From Shouchella clausii (GTDB taxonomy: Bacteria > Bacillota > Bacilli > Bacillales > Bacillaceae_D), in NCBI RefSeq assembly GCF_001598215.1, contig NZ_BCXJ01000002.1, positions 186,001 to 250,000 of the forward strand: a stretch of 64,000 bases of DNA, in the 5' to 3' direction. Below are positions 35,300 through 45,077 of this stretch, in pieces (the stretch's first letter is position 1; each line of letters begins with the position of its first letter). The notes beneath the pieces were generated by a model. That model made no database searches, was not told the DNA's origin, and was given only the letters and a program-made list of their open reading frames with translations. A program made the translations under genes and the position numbers.

Positions 35300-36187
35300 T
35301 TAATAAAACCGGATGACAAGCATATCGGCGAAAGCAAATAAAAACATAACGACACTAAGCGTTCCATTCATCGGAAAAAACGCCAATTGCACTTTCGATA
35401 AATCTTTCTCAGAAACAATTAAATGCTGGTAAACCATAATCAGCCCTGAAAGGGCGACACCCACTAAGTAAATCCATGTCAAAGGCGTTAAAAAGTAGAG
35501 ACCGACAAAAAACGCAAAACTGACGACATGAAAACAACGGGCGATCCATAACGCTTTTTTAATGCCGAAACGGCTTGGAATCGAATGGAGCCCGTGTGTT
35601 TGATCGTATTCAGCATCCTGTGTTGCATAGACGGTGTCAAAACCAGCAAGCCAAAACATGACAGCCAAAAACAAACAAAAGCTAGCCAGTGGCAGTTGTC
35701 CTGTTACAGCAACCCATCCGCCTAGAGGCGCAATCCCGATCGTTATCCCTAAAATTAAGTGGCATGCCCATGTAAAGCGTTTCGTATAGGAATAAAACAC
35801 AAGAAAAAATACAGCAATTGGCAGCAAATAGACGGAAAGAACATTCAACTGCGAAGCAGCCAAAAACAAGAGTGCAAAAGAAGCGACAATAAAAATCCAG
35901 ACATCCGCTTTGGATAACAGTCCTGCCGGTATCTCCCTGTTCGCCGTTCTTGGGTTTTCACGATCAAATTTGGCGTCTATCACACGGTTGAGCGACATCG
36001 CAGCACTCCTTGCTCCGACCATCGCCAGTGTCACCCAAAGCCACTGAAGCAACGTAGGAAACTGTCCGTGGGCAATTAAACTGCCAAGCAACATTGCTAA
36101 GAATGCAAACGGCAATGCAAAAATCGTATGTTCAAACTTAATCATTCGCAAAAAGATTTTCGTTTTATTTAAAGCTGCAGTAGCCAT
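35300..36187 (-). CDS. mqnP: UbiA-family prenyltransferase, probably MqnP
   Basis: Expected to attach the polyprenyl chain to an aromatic ring. The 295-aa membrane protein has about eight hydrophobic segments and the substrate/metal motif NRVIDAKFDRENPRTANREIP near residue 63 (read in two parts) and DAEYDQTHGLHSIP near 187. The NPRTANREIP form is typical of the MqnP/4-hydroxybenzoate-type branch rather than MenA. Placement beside mqnA supports MqnP. The ATG at 36187 follows GAGGAGTAAGG. Confidence 0.8.
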   Translation of the reverse strand: MATAALNKTKIFLRMIKFEHTIFALPFAFLAMLLGSLIAHGQFPTLLQWLWVTLAMVGARSAAMSLNRVIDAKFDRENPRTANREIPAGLLSKADVWIFIVASFALLFLAASQLNVLSVYLLPIAVFFLVFYSYTKRFTWACHLILGITIGIAPLGGWVAVTGQLPLASFCLFLAVMFWLAGFDTVYATQDAEYDQTHGLHSIPSRFGIKKALWIARCFHVVSFAFFVGLYFLTPLTWIYLVGVALSGLIMVYQHLIVSEKDLSKVQLAFFPMNGTLSVVMFLFAFADMLVIRFY

Positions 36188-36220
36188 TACTGCCTTACTC
36201 CTCTCCAATATTACACATTT

Positions 36221-36928
36221 CTATAACGGCTTTATCCCCATATGCATAGCGCAAACACCACCTGTATAGCTCTTTACAGCAACATCCTTCATTCCAGCTT
36301 CAACGAACATGTCTCGAAGTTTGTCTTTCCCTGGAAACGCTAATGTTGATTCTTGTAGCCACGAGTATTCCTCGTATTTTTTAGCAAATACTTTTCCTGC
36401 AAGGGGCATGATCCGCTTAAAATAAAAAAAGTATAGCTGTTTAAAGACTGGTATGGTTGGCTGCGACGTTTCGAGACAAACTATTTTACCTCCAGGCTTG
36501 GCTACCCGGCACATCTCCTGTAACACTTGCATGTAATCAGGAACATTCCGCAAACCAAAACCGATCGTCACATAATCAAACGTGTTGTCGCCATACGGAA
36601 GCTCCATCGCGTTTCCATGAACAAGCGAGATATTATTACGCTTAGCGGCTTGGACTTTTTCACGGCCCACTGCGAGCATATTTTCGCTAAAATCAAGGCC
36701 AATCACTGTCCCATGCTCGCCCACAGCTTCCGACAGCGCCAACGTCCAATCCCCTGTGCCGCAACATACATCGAGAGCACTCGTTCCTGCTTGGACATCC
36801 ATTTGCTTCATTGTATCTTTACGCCAGCTTTTGTGTTGCTGCAAACTGATAACAGAATTCATCACATCGTATTTTTTATAAATCGATTGAAATACGTCAT
36901 GAACGCGTTGTTCTTTCGATTGGTCCAC
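36221..36928 (-). CDS. menG: Demethylmenaquinone methyltransferase
   Basis: C-methylates the naphthoquinone ring, the last menaquinone step. The 235-aa protein has SAM motif [15 protein letters not shown] near residue 50, [13 protein letters not shown] near 98 and the UbiE signature [17 protein letters not shown] near 145. The start is a GTG at 36928 preceded by AAGGAGGTAGC, and the following [12 protein letters not shown] aligns with the family. It overlaps hepS by 32 nt. Also known as ubiE/menH. Confidence 0.94.
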   Translation of the reverse strand: MDQSKEQRVHDVFQSIYKKYDVMNSVISLQQHKSWRKDTMKQMDVQAGTSALDVCCGTGDWTLALSEAVGEHGTVIGLDFSENMLAVGREKVQAAKRNNISLVHGNAMELPYGDNTFDYVTIGFGLRNVPDYMQVLQEMCRVAKPGGKIVCLETSQPTIPVFKQLYFFYFKRIMPLAGKVFAKKYEEYSWLQESTLAFPGKDKLRDMFVEAGMKDVAVKSYTGGVCAMHMGIKPL

Positions 36929-37679
36929 TGTCGCTACCTCCTTGCTTTTCAAGGAATGTTTTTATAAACGCACTTGCTTTATTATCCTGCTTGCCCACTG
37001 CTTCTTGTAGTTGTTCTAATTGCCTCTGTTGTTCAACTTTAAAAAGGGAACCTTGTCTGTTCTCGGCCGTCCAAGCTTCAATAAGCGGTGATAAGCAACC
37101 CGCCTTGGCATTTTCTTTTTCTTTTTCTAAGCGTTTATACAGAAAAAACGGCCTAAGCAACGGCTCGTATCCTTCCTGACCAATTGCCTTGGCTATCGCC
37201 ACTGCCAGTAGTGCTTCAATCTCTTCCGTTTGAACGAGGCGAGTCTCAAACGAGTTGTCTTTGTCTAGGTGGCTTGCGATTTTCTTTTCATACACTTCTT
37301 GAAGGGTGCTACCAAACAGTTCAATCATATCAACCGCATGGACTCGAGCCAAAGCTTGGTAATACAGGGCGCTGTAAAAATCGCCAGCCAACACATTCAG
37401 TTGGCGCTTCTTTTTGGCAAACTCTTCATTTGTGTTATGTAAGGACACAAGATCGTGGACCAGTAGTCCGGCATGGGCAAAGCCCCACGCAAGCGTGATC
37501 GCCCCGGCACGATCTGGCGGTTCCGATTCGGTCAAAATCGTATAAACCAGCCAAAGTTCATCGGCGTCGGGGCGGGTGTTGTCAATGTATCCTTGCAAAT
37601 AATCGTATTGCAATATCCGTTCAAAGCGCTGTTTTATTTCAAGCGCCGATCGCATCACCGGCAACGTTGTAATGCTCAT
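36897..37679 (-). CDS. hepS: Heptaprenyl diphosphate synthase regulatory subunit
   Basis: Non-catalytic partner of HepT. The 260-aa protein lacks Asp-rich motifs and has [20 protein letters not shown] near residue 78 (read piecewise) and [19 protein letters not shown] near 112, a pattern of the HepS/HEPPP synthase subunit 1 family. The C-terminal part is divergent and charged. It lies between mtrB and menG. Confidence 0.88.
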   Translation of the reverse strand: MSITTLPVMRSALEIKQRFERILQYDYLQGYIDNTRPDADELWLVYTILTESEPPDRAGAITLAWGFAHAGLLVHDLVSLHNTNEEFAKKKRQLNVLAGDFYSALYYQALARVHAVDMIELFGSTLQEVYEKKIASHLDKDNSFETRLVQTEEIEALLAVAIAKAIGQEGYEPLLRPFFLYKRLEKEKENAKAGCLSPLIEAWTAENRQGSLFKVEQQRQLEQLQEAVGKQDNKASAFIKTFLEKQGGSDSGPIERTTRS

Positions 37680-37761
37680 TGTTCATGTCCCCTCTATCGC
37701 GTACAACCCGCTAATGTTCTTTATATAGTATAGCATACGCCCTTATCCAATGAACACAAAG

Positions 37762-37787
37762 AAAAAAGCGCTCGCATTTAAGCGCCT
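37762..37787 (-). terminator. Possible terminator within mtrB-hepS gap
   Basis: AAGCGCT pairs with AGCGCCT (one G-T pair) at the mtrB stop, with TTTTTTC on the minus strand. It could end a folE-mtrB message or lower readthrough into hepS. Confidence 0.6.
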
Positions 37788-38005
37788 GATTCCTCCGTAT
37801 CCAATGTGCCGTGGCTTGTTTGGATAATCGCTTTGCCGCGGACTTTGACAGCTGATGTATGTTCCGTAAATTGGCCAATCATGACTTCACCTTTGTCGAG
37901 TTTTTCCGAATGGTGAAAACGGGTATCCGAACCGCGGGTAAGACCAATGACTTGAACACCATTTTCTTTTGCTTTTATAACAAAAAAATCACTCTCATGT
38001 GCCAT
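37778..38005 (-). CDS. mtrB: trp RNA-binding attenuation protein (TRAP)
   Basis: A 75-aa ring-forming regulator that, with tryptophan bound, wraps GAG/TAG-repeat RNA. Key stretches are kept: [20 protein letters not shown] (about residues 22-41), [13 protein letters not shown] (about 45-57) with the Lys and Arg residues known to contact RNA. Its likely target is the trpE leader at 29059-29119. It starts 3 nt after folE, as the B. subtilis mtrAB pair, with GAAGGAGGCG upstream. Confidence 0.96.
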   Translation of the reverse strand: MAHESDFFVIKAKENGVQVIGLTRGSDTRFHHSEKLDKGEVMIGQFTEHTSAVKVRGKAIIQTSHGTLDTEESGA

Positions 38006-38007
38006 CG

Positions 38008-38577
38008 TTACGCCTCCTTCGTTTGGATTAGTTGCAATACTTCCGCACGCGCTTCTCCGTCATCGGCGAATGAGCCGCGCACTGCTGTCGTCACCGTTTT
38101 CGAACCTGGCTTTTTAATGCCTCTCATCGCCATGCACATATGTTCTGCAGACAGAACGACCATTGCCCCTTTTGCGTCTAAGGTAGACATTAGCACATCA
38201 GCTAATGTTTTCGTCATTCTTTCTTGTACTTGCGGCCTTCTTGCTATTCCATCGACAGTGCGCGCCAGTTTCGACAGCCCCGTCACGATCCCATTTTGGG
38301 GAATGTAAGCAATATGAGCTTTTCCAAAAAACGGCACAAGGTGATGCTCGCACATCGAAAAGAACGGAATGTCTTTGACAAGCACAAGTTCTTCATGCTC
38401 TTCGCCAAATACCGTTTTTAAATGCTCGCTTGGATCTTCATGAAGACCGCTGAACATTTCTTCATACATTTGGGCTACCCTTCTAGGGGTATCTGCAAGC
38501 CCTTCACGTTCAGGGTTTTCGCCAATTGCTTCTAATATCATTCGCACTGCTTGCTGTAATTTATCGTGGTCAACCAT
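38008..38577 (-). CDS. folE: GTP cyclohydrolase I
   Basis: First step of folate synthesis, GTP to dihydroneopterin triphosphate. The 189-aa protein has [18 protein letters not shown] near residue 28, zinc ligands in [11 protein letters not shown] (about 76) and [11 protein letters not shown] (about 145). ATG 38577 follows GTGGAGGGACAAGA; an upstream in-frame extension is not family-like. Also called mtrA in B. subtilis. Confidence 0.96.
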   Translation of the reverse strand: MVDHDKLQQAVRMILEAIGENPEREGLADTPRRVAQMYEEMFSGLHEDPSEHLKTVFGEEHEELVLVKDIPFFSMCEHHLVPFFGKAHIAYIPQNGIVTGLSKLARTVDGIARRPQVQERMTKTLADVLMSTLDAKGAMVVLSAEHMCMAMRGIKKPGSKTVTTAVRGSFADDGEARAEVLQLIQTKEA

Positions 38578-38762
38578 TCTTGTCCCTCCACCGAAACTCT
38601 TTATAAAGGATAAATCTCTTCTAAAGAGTAGCAAAAGAACAGTGGAAAAGCAAAAAGAACTCATCGCAATTGGCAATGAGTTAGTCGAAAGCAATCTCCA
38701 TTTAGGATCAAACATAGCACCTTGCTAAAAAGACAAATGCCTAAAGGGCCACCTGTGCCCCG

Positions 38763-40241
38763 TTACAAAATAATGGCGATCAATCCACCAGAGCCTTCAT
38801 TTATAATACGTTCTAATGTTTCTTGCAGCTTGTAGCGGGCATTCTCAGGCATTAACGACAATTTAGCGGAAATCCCTTCGCGGACGATCGAATTTAAGGA
38901 CCGGCCGAAAATATCGGAGTTCCAAATCGAAAGCGGATTTTCTTCAAAATCTTGCATCAAATAGCGAACGAGTTCTTCGCTTTGTTTTTCGGTGCCAATG
39001 ATTGGCGCAAATTCCGATTCGACATCGACTTTAATCATATGGATGGATGGCGCCACTGCTTTTAAACGGACTCCAAATCTTGAGCCATGGCGAATAATTT
39101 CTGGTTCATCCAAACTCATGTCATTCAAAGACGGTGCGGCAATGCCATACCCTGTTTGTTTCACCATGCGAAGAGCGTCTGCAACTTGGTCGTACTCGGA
39201 CTTGGCATGGGCAAAGTCTTGCATCAAAGACAGCAAATGATCCTTTCCTCGTATTTCGACCCCAACTACTTCTTTCAACACTTGGTCGTACAAGGCATCA
39301 GGAGCATACAAATCAATTTCGGCAATTCCTTGGCCCATTTCAATTCCGGCCAATTTCGCTTTTTCAATAAACTCCAATTCTGTAAATTGGCTGACAACTC
39401 GATCGACGTCACGTAGACGTTTGATATCTTTGACGGTTTCCCGTACAGAATCTTCATAGCTTTGCCGCAGCCAATGCTCATTATTTAGAACCATGACCCA
39501 GCTTGGCAAATTGACATTGACTTCGTGAACGGGAAATTCAAAAAGAACTTCACGGAGCACACTATTTATATCATGGTCGGTCATGCTCTCAATGCTCATC
39601 GCCAGCACTGGAATATCGTATTCTTCAGCCAGCGATGTACGCAGCTCCTCCGTCTCCGGATGGCTTGGGCGTACACTGTTCACAATCATGATAAATGGCT
39701 TCCCGACTTCCTTCAGTTCCTCTACAACTCGCCCTTCTGATTCGAGATAGTCCTGTCGTGGTATATCGCCTATCGTTCCATCTGTTGTGATCACAACACC
39801 CAAAGTCGAATGCTCTTGTATGACTTTGCGCGTCCCTATTTCTGCCGCTTCCTGAAACGGAATCGGTTCTTCATACCACGGCGTGTGGATCATCCGTGGT
39901 CCATTTTCATCTTCATAGCCTTTTGCGCCTGGAACAGCATAACCGACACAATCAACGAGGCGAATATTGACATCGAGCCCCTCATCCACATGAATTGAAA
40001 CAGCTTGATTCGGAACAAATTTCGGCTCTGTTGTCATGATCGTTTTTCCTGCTGCCGATTGCGGAAGCTCATCTTGGGCACGTGCTTTGTCAGCCTCATT
40101 TTCAATATTCGGCAGCACGACTAGCTCCATGAATTTCTTAATAAATGTCGATTTTCCAGTGCGAACCGCCCCTACAACACCGAGATAAATGTCGCCTCCG
40201 GTCCGCTCTGCGATATCTTTAAAGATATCTACTTTTTCCAA
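38763..40241 (-). CDS. spoIVA: Stage IV sporulation protein A
   Basis: Morphogenetic ATPase that forms the basement layer of the spore coat on the forespore surface. The 492-aa protein begins EKVDIFKDIAERTGGDIYLG, has the Walker A GAVRTGKSTF near residue 26 and Walker B/G3-like RLVDCVGYAVPGAKGYEDENGPRMI near 96 (read piecewise). A C-terminal membrane-anchoring region ends IINEGSGGLIAIIL. Two TTG codons (40244, 40241) are possible starts; the second matches the family. Confidence 0.96.
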   Translation of the reverse strand: MEKVDIFKDIAERTGGDIYLGVVGAVRTGKSTFIKKFMELVVLPNIENEADKARAQDELPQSAAGKTIMTTEPKFVPNQAVSIHVDEGLDVNIRLVDCVGYAVPGAKGYEDENGPRMIHTPWYEEPIPFQEAAEIGTRKVIQEHSTLGVVITTDGTIGDIPRQDYLESEGRVVEELKEVGKPFIMIVNSVRPSHPETEELRTSLAEEYDIPVLAMSIESMTDHDINSVLREVLFEFPVHEVNVNLPSWVMVLNNEHWLRQSYEDSVRETVKDIKRLRDVDRVVSQFTELEFIEKAKLAGIEMGQGIAEIDLYAPDALYDQVLKEVVGVEIRGKDHLLSLMQDFAHAKSEYDQVADALRMVKQTGYGIAAPSLNDMSLDEPEIIRHGSRFGVRLKAVAPSIHMIKVDVESEFAPIIGTEKQSEELVRYLMQDFEENPLSIWNSDIFGRSLNSIVREGISAKLSLMPENARYKLQETLERIINEGSGGLIAIIL

Positions 40242-40307
40242 CAAAAGAATCCCCTCCCGGTCAAGTAAAGTTTGATGCAGCCGAGTCTTTCATATCTAAC
40301 CACTATC

Positions 40308-40337
40308 ATTTCTATGACATTGTCCACTTATTATGAC
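40308..40337 (-). promoter_or_regulatory. spoIVA: Possible sigma-E promoter of spoIVA
   Basis: On the minus strand GTCATAAT (40330-40337) and CATAGAAAT (40308-40316) are spaced 13 bp, close to the sigma-E form GTCATATT and CATACAAT. spoIVA is under sigma E in B. subtilis. Confidence 0.5.
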
Positions 40338-40487
40338 TGACTAGGAAAAATTAAATTGTGCCTGCATCCAATGCTTGAGAAGGGGAGCCTCCCGCAACAT
40401 GCCCCTTCCAATGTAACTATATGGATGGAAGGGGCAGATTAGACCTATTTTATCAATTCGAATGGTAAGGACTTTGGAATCGAGGAG

Positions 40488-41207
40488 TTAATCGTAGAAA
40501 CGCGTGTCGTATTGAATATTGCCTTCCTCATCAAGGGAGTACGGCACTGAATACAATGGCAAAAAAGGAGAGTCTTCATATAAATAACGGCGAAGGTCGA
40601 CGCCTTCCTCAAAATCTTTTTCCTGCTCTGCCATCTTTAAATCAAGTAAATAATCGATCACCACTTCGCCATCGTTTGTAAATAACAACGGTAGCGACGT
40701 TTGGTTATAAGGACTGGCTACATACGGCTCTTCTGAATAACCGAGTGCTTTAAAGTCTAGCGTAAACAAATTATAGTCTAGCGCCTCTCCAATTGGCGCA
40801 TATGTATGTTCTCGCATATAATCGTAAATCCGTTGTTGAAGGTCACGAACGACATTCATCGCTGTAACATCCAAAACTTTCACTTCTGGGTCCTCTTCCA
40901 CATTTATGAGCGTATATTGGTGGGTACCGCCATTTTCAAAGGCTGTTCCCGGCGGCTGTTGCAAATAACGGGGAACCAACTGCCTAAAGTCAACCGTATA
41001 GCGCTGGTACTCATGGGTATTCTCATCAAAATTGGTGATTGGAAGGACACCGGTATCCTCCTGAAATTGGTCAACTGCCGTTTGCACAGCCGCTAGTTGG
41101 TCTGGGTAAGCAATTTGGTTTTCTGCTCTCTGTTCCTCTGGCAAAAAACAACCACTTAGGACAAGAACAAGACAACCTGCCATACAGGAAGCAAGAAGCT
41201 GCTTCAT
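40488..41207 (-). CDS. yphF: Lipoprotein YphF
   Basis: A 239-aa predicted lipoprotein. The signal MKQLLASCMAGCLVLVLSGC ends with a lipobox cysteine at residue 20, so it should be anchored on the outer face of the membrane. The rest matches the YphF family found beside spoIVA and yphE, function unknown. ATG 41207 follows AAGGAGGAATGAATCA. The start overlaps nothing; yphE ends 25 bases upstream. Confidence 0.87.
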   Translation of the reverse strand: MKQLLASCMAGCLVLVLSGCFLPEEQRAENQIAYPDQLAAVQTAVDQFQEDTGVLPITNFDENTHEYQRYTVDFRQLVPRYLQQPPGTAFENGGTHQYTLINVEEDPEVKVLDVTAMNVVRDLQQRIYDYMREHTYAPIGEALDYNLFTLDFKALGYSEEPYVASPYNQTSLPLLFTNDGEVVIDYLLDLKMAEQEKDFEEGVDLRRYLYEDSPFLPLYSVPYSLDEEGNIQYDTRFYD

Positions 41208-41232
41208 TGATTCATTCCTCCTTGCAAAATGG

Positions 41233-41439
41233 CTACCTGCCCGTTGATGTCGGACCGCCAAGGACGATATAGGCGACAATGATCCCTGAAACAAGCAGAC
41301 AACAAAAAGAAAACGTTAACACAACTTTTGAAAAGAAGCCGCTCAGTTTTGTTCGCGCTAAAAGCGCGGTACCTGCAGAAATGAACATGAGCAGCAGACC
41401 GCCAAAAGATATGTACATATTTAACATCGCTTGCGACAA
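41233..41439 (-). CDS. yphE: DUF2768 membrane protein YphE
   Basis: A 68-aa protein with two membrane segments (LNMYISFGGLLLMFISAGTA and VVLTFSFCCLLVSGIIVAYI) of the YphE/DUF2768 family, function unknown. It starts with a TTG at 41439 with AGAGGGGTG about nine bases before. It pairs with yphF as in B. subtilis. Confidence 0.82.
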   Translation of the reverse strand: MSQAMLNMYISFGGLLLMFISAGTALLARTKLSGFFSKVVLTFSFCCLLVSGIIVAYIVLGGPTSTGR

Positions 41440-41509
41440 TGCGAGACACCCCTCTTTTCGGATTGGTACATAGGCAAGTATACCATAAGGTAAGACAAGC
41501 AGATAGAGA

Positions 41510-41551
41510 TAAAAAAAGCTAGACAGGAGTGGGGCTCTCCTCTCTAGCTTG
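41510..41551 (-). terminator. Terminator of spoVIF
   Basis: AAGCTAGA plus AGGAG pair with CTCCT plus TCTAGCTT around a 7-nt loop. The minus strand continues TTTTTTTATC. It is about 95 nt past the spoVIF stop codon. Confidence 0.8.
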
Positions 41552-41647
41552 ACTAAATCCTTATTCTTAGCCCTCTTTTAATAGTAGGTGTTCTATTAAA
41601 GTATATGCAGGCTCCAGGTTTTGGTCTAGATGTTTGACTAATTTGTC

Positions 41648-41914
41648 TTATTTTTTGTTATTAAACATTTTAGCCAATGAAGCCATATCAGTTGGCATAT
41701 TGTTGTTTAAAATCGCTTCAACGATTTGGTCCTCTTGTTGTTTAGAGACTGGCCTGTTTGCAAGGCCAGCCACTTTGCCAATCAATTGGCGCAACGTTGC
41801 CTCATCTTTCAAATTGGCTTGACTGACAGAGTTAGCCAGCTTTAATAGCTCATCAGGGCGCACTTTTGTCGTTTTATGCACTTGATCAAAAAATGAGTCA
41901 TTTTTCTTAAACAC
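41648..41914 (-). CDS. spoVIF: Stage VI sporulation protein F family
   Basis: An 88-aa protein matching the SpoVIF (YjcC) family, which in B. subtilis is needed for late coat assembly. Features are FFDQVHKTTKVRPDELLKLA at the start, LKDEATLRQLIGKVAGLANRPV near residue 35 (read piecewise) and EDQIVEAILNN near 60. A small helical protein with no signal peptide. It lies between gpsA and yphE rather than in the yjc region of B. subtilis. Confidence 0.8.
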   Translation of the reverse strand: MFKKNDSFFDQVHKTTKVRPDELLKLANSVSQANLKDEATLRQLIGKVAGLANRPVSKQQEDQIVEAILNNNMPTDMASLAKMFNNKK

Positions 41915-42010
41915 CTAAATCCCTCCTCATGCTTACGTTCTCCTTATCGTATGCATGAGAAAAAAAGAGTGTGCGCAATCTAGACGGAATCAAACGGCTA
42001 AAAACGAAGT

Positions 42011-43036
42011 TTACGAACGGTAAAGCGACTCCACTTCATGACGCTTTACACGTCCCATTAATTCTTCAGCTGCTTGGTAAGGGTCAATTCCGTTAAACAG
42101 GACACTATAGAGTGCTTTGGTCACTGGCATATCAATCTCTAGCTTTTCGGATAGTTCATAGGCTGCCTGCGTTGTTCGAATTCCTTCGACAACCATTCCC
42201 ATTCTTTCAAGCACTTCATCCATAGACAAACCTTCGCCGATCATCCGTCCAGCACGCCAGTTACGTGAATGCACACTTGTACAAGTCACAATTAAATCGC
42301 CGAGCCCTGATAAACCTGAGAACGTTAAAGGTTTTGCCCCCATTGTTGTGCCAAGGCGAGAAATTTCCGCCAACCCTCTCGTCATGATCGCTGCTTTTGT
42401 ATTATCCCCGTAACCAAGGCCATTCGTCACACCACACGCTAGCGCAATAATGTTTTTTAGTGCCCCTCCGATTTCAACACCGACTAGATCAGGATTGGTA
42501 TAGACACGAAACTGTTGGTTCATAAACAAATTTTGCGTATATTTGGCTGCCTCATCATCCGCTGAAGCAACCGTAACGGTTGTCGGTTGGCGCAATGCCA
42601 CTTCCTCGGCATGACTTGGTCCAGATAAAACCGTAATGGAAGAAATGCGATTCGTGCTTGCATCTTCTTCGGCGATCATTTCGGATATGCGCTTATGGGT
42701 CGCAGGTTCAATCCCTTTGCTTGCGTGAATAACCGGTACCGCCTTTTGCAAATATGGCGCCATTTTACGGACAGTATCACGCATCGCTTTAGTTGGAACG
42801 ACTAATACGATAGCCTCAACTCCGTCAAGAGCTTCCTCCATTCCTGTATAACCGCGAATCGTTTTTGGCAATTCGATGTTCGGCAAATATGATTCATTCG
42901 TATGACGTTCGTTCAATTCGTTCATTTGTTCATGTCGGCGCCCGATTAGACGAACATCATGGCCATTATCCGCAAGAACCATCGCTAAAGCGCTTCCCCA
43001 GCTTCCCGCTCCAATAACCGCAATTTTTTGCATCAT
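42011..43036 (-). CDS. gpsA: Glycerol-3-phosphate dehydrogenase [NAD(P)+]
   Basis: Reduces dihydroxyacetone phosphate to sn-glycerol-3-phosphate for phospholipids. The 341-aa protein opens with the nucleotide motif AVIGAGSWGSALA, has VIHASKGIE near residue 105, GVEIGGALKNIIALACG near 187 (catalytic Lys) and NTKAAIMTRGLAEI near 212. Two ATGs stand at 43036 and 43033 behind GTAGGAGGAG; either may start it. It follows plsY, its pathway partner. Confidence 0.96.
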   Translation of the reverse strand: MMQKIAVIGAGSWGSALAMVLADNGHDVRLIGRRHEQMNELNERHTNESYLPNIELPKTIRGYTGMEEALDGVEAIVLVVPTKAMRDTVRKMAPYLQKAVPVIHASKGIEPATHKRISEMIAEEDASTNRISSITVLSGPSHAEEVALRQPTTVTVASADDEAAKYTQNLFMNQQFRVYTNPDLVGVEIGGALKNIIALACGVTNGLGYGDNTKAAIMTRGLAEISRLGTTMGAKPLTFSGLSGLGDLIVTCTSVHSRNWRAGRMIGEGLSMDEVLERMGMVVEGIRTTQAAYELSEKLEIDMPVTKALYSVLFNGIDPYQAAEELMGRVKRHEVESLYRS

Positions 43037-43045
43037 GAACTCCTC

Positions 43046-43663
43046 CTACGCATGTTTTTTCCCTAATTTGTTTTCCGTGCCTGCAATAAGCCGTCCCATG
43101 TTCGTGCGGTGCCGCCATAAAGATAGGATCGCCAATAACACAGCTAAATAAATATATTCTAGTGGGTAATGAAAAAACGGCAGCATGATGAGTGCAGCAA
43201 TTGGCGTTAACACTGCAAATAAAAGCGAACCAAGGGATACATATTTTGTGAAAACGATGCTTAAAATCGCTACAATTCCGGCACAAAGGGCAGGATAAAA
43301 TAAAAGCGTGGCCACAACGCCAATGGAAGTAGCAACTCCTTTTCCGCCGCGAAAGCCAAAATAAATAGGCCAATTATGCCCGAGAATGGCCGCTAAGCCC
43401 GCCAAAGCCGGCACAAGGGGGTAGTCCCCATTCGTGAGGGCAATGGCAAGAAGTGCAGGGGCAACCCCTTTTGCGACATCAAGCAAAAGGACGCAAATGG
43501 CCGGTCCGATTCCAAGCACACGCAATGTATTTGTCGCCCCAGCATTGCCACTTCCTTCACTGCGTATATCGATTTTCTTGATTTTCTTTGCAATGATGTA
43601 GCTAAAGCTGACAGACCCAAGCAAATAACCGAACAACACCGTCACAATTAATGAAACGATCAT
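43046..43663 (-). CDS. plsY: Acyl-phosphate glycerol-3-phosphate acyltransferase
   Basis: Membrane enzyme that acylates glycerol-3-phosphate from acyl phosphate, the first phospholipid step. A 205-aa protein with five membrane segments and the three PlsY motifs: GSGNAGATNTLR (about residue 37), FRGGKGVATSIG (about 104) and HRTNMGRLIAGTENKLG (about 185). It lies 22 nt after der and 9 nt before gpsA. Confidence 0.95.
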   Translation of the reverse strand: MIVSLIVTVLFGYLLGSVSFSYIIAKKIKKIDIRSEGSGNAGATNTLRVLGIGPAICVLLLDVAKGVAPALLAIALTNGDYPLVPALAGLAAILGHNWPIYFGFRGGKGVATSIGVVATLLFYPALCAGIVAILSIVFTKYVSLGSLLFAVLTPIAALIMLPFFHYPLEYIYLAVLLAILSLWRHRTNMGRLIAGTENKLGKKHA

Positions 43664-43685
43664 TCAGTTTCCCCCTTGCCAATAA

Positions 43686-44999
43686 TTAATCATTCTTTTT
43701 CCGTGCAATGATGTGAATAGGCGTTCCTTCAAACTCAAAAGTGGCACGCAAACGGTTTTCTAAAAAGCGCCTATAAGAGAAATGCATTAGTTCTGGTTCA
43801 TTTACAAAGAACACGAATGTCGGCGGCTGCACGGCCACTTGCGTCACATAATTGATTTTCAGGCGCTTGCCTTTATCCGTTGGGGTTGGATTCATTGCTA
43901 CCGCATCCATGATCATATCATTGAGGACATGAGTCGGCACACGAAGATGATGGCTTTCTGACACTTTCCTCACTTCAGGCAGCAACAAATGAAGGCGTTG
44001 CTTGGTCTTGGCGGACAAAAAACAAATCGGCGCATACGAAAGAAACTGAAACTCGGAACGGATGTCTTCGATAAATGTTTGCATCGTTTTGTCGTCTTTT
44101 TTTACGGCGTCCCATTTGTTGACGACAATGACGATTGCCCTTCCCGCTTCATGGGCATAACCGGCTATTTTTTTATCCTGTTCAATAATCCCCTCTTCGC
44201 CATCTAAGACGACAAGAACGACGTCAGACCGTTCAATCGCCTTCAGTGAGCGGAGCACACTATATTTTTCAGTGGCTTCATAAACTTTGCCACGCTTACG
44301 CATACCGGCAGTATCAATCACAACATAATGTTGGCCATCTCGCGTAAAGGATGTATCAATCGCGTCACGGGTCGTCCCTGGAATTTGGCTGACGATCACC
44401 CGCTCTTCGCCAAGAAGCGCATTAACAAGCGAAGACTTGCCGACGTTCGGACGGCCGATCAATGCCATTTTGATCGTATCATCTGCATAATCATCGTCGT
44501 TTTCTTCAGGAAAATGGCGAACAACTTCATCAAGCAAGTCGCCGATCCCTAATCCATGGGAGCCTGAAATTCCATAAGGCTCACCGGCCCCTAATGAATA
44601 AAACTCGTAAAGCGACTCCCTCATTTCTGGGTTGTCGACTTTATTAACAGCAAGCACAACCGGCTTTTTTGAACGGAAAAGCATGTTTGCCACTTCTTGG
44701 TCTGCGGCTGTAATTCCTTCTCGTCCATTGACCATAAAAATGATCACATTCGCCTCGTCAATGGCAATTTCCGCTTGTTGGCGCATTTGCACGAGCAACG
44801 GTTCATCGCCGAGCTCAATTCCGCCTGTGTCGATTACATAAAATTCGTGGTTTAGCCATTCTCCTTTGCTATATAAACGGTCACGCGTTACTCCCGGTAA
44901 GTCTTCAACAATGGCGACACGCTCGCCAACAATCCGGTTAAATATAGTTGACTTTCCTACATTCGGCCGGCCAACGATTGCAACAACTGGTTTAGTCAC
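43686..44999 (-). CDS. der: Ribosome-assembly GTPase Der
   Basis: Tandem GTPase for 50S subunit assembly. The 437-aa protein has two G domains with [12 protein letters not shown] near residue 10 and [12 protein letters not shown] near 182, and NKVD and NKWD motifs in each. A C-terminal KH-like domain ends [20 protein letters not shown] (about 375-395). The GTG at 44999 matches the family start and follows AAAGGGTG; an upstream TTG would add eight foreign residues. Confidence 0.96.
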   Translation of the reverse strand: MTKPVVAIVGRPNVGKSTIFNRIVGERVAIVEDLPGVTRDRLYSKGEWLNHEFYVIDTGGIELGDEPLLVQMRQQAEIAIDEANVIIFMVNGREGITAADQEVANMLFRSKKPVVLAVNKVDNPEMRESLYEFYSLGAGEPYGISGSHGLGIGDLLDEVVRHFPEENDDDYADDTIKMALIGRPNVGKSSLVNALLGEERVIVSQIPGTTRDAIDTSFTRDGQHYVVIDTAGMRKRGKVYEATEKYSVLRSLKAIERSDVVLVVLDGEEGIIEQDKKIAGYAHEAGRAIVIVVNKWDAVKKDDKTMQTFIEDIRSEFQFLSYAPICFLSAKTKQRLHLLLPEVRKVSESHHLRVPTHVLNDMIMDAVAMNPTPTDKGKRLKINYVTQVAVQPPTFVFFVNEPELMHFSYRRFLENRLRATFEFEGTPIHIIARKKND

Positions 45000-45077
45000 A
45001 ATCACACACCCTTTCTCCTTCAAACTACTTAAAAAACAGCATTCGTTTTCTTCTCCAGCTTATCCATTTTACTATCT

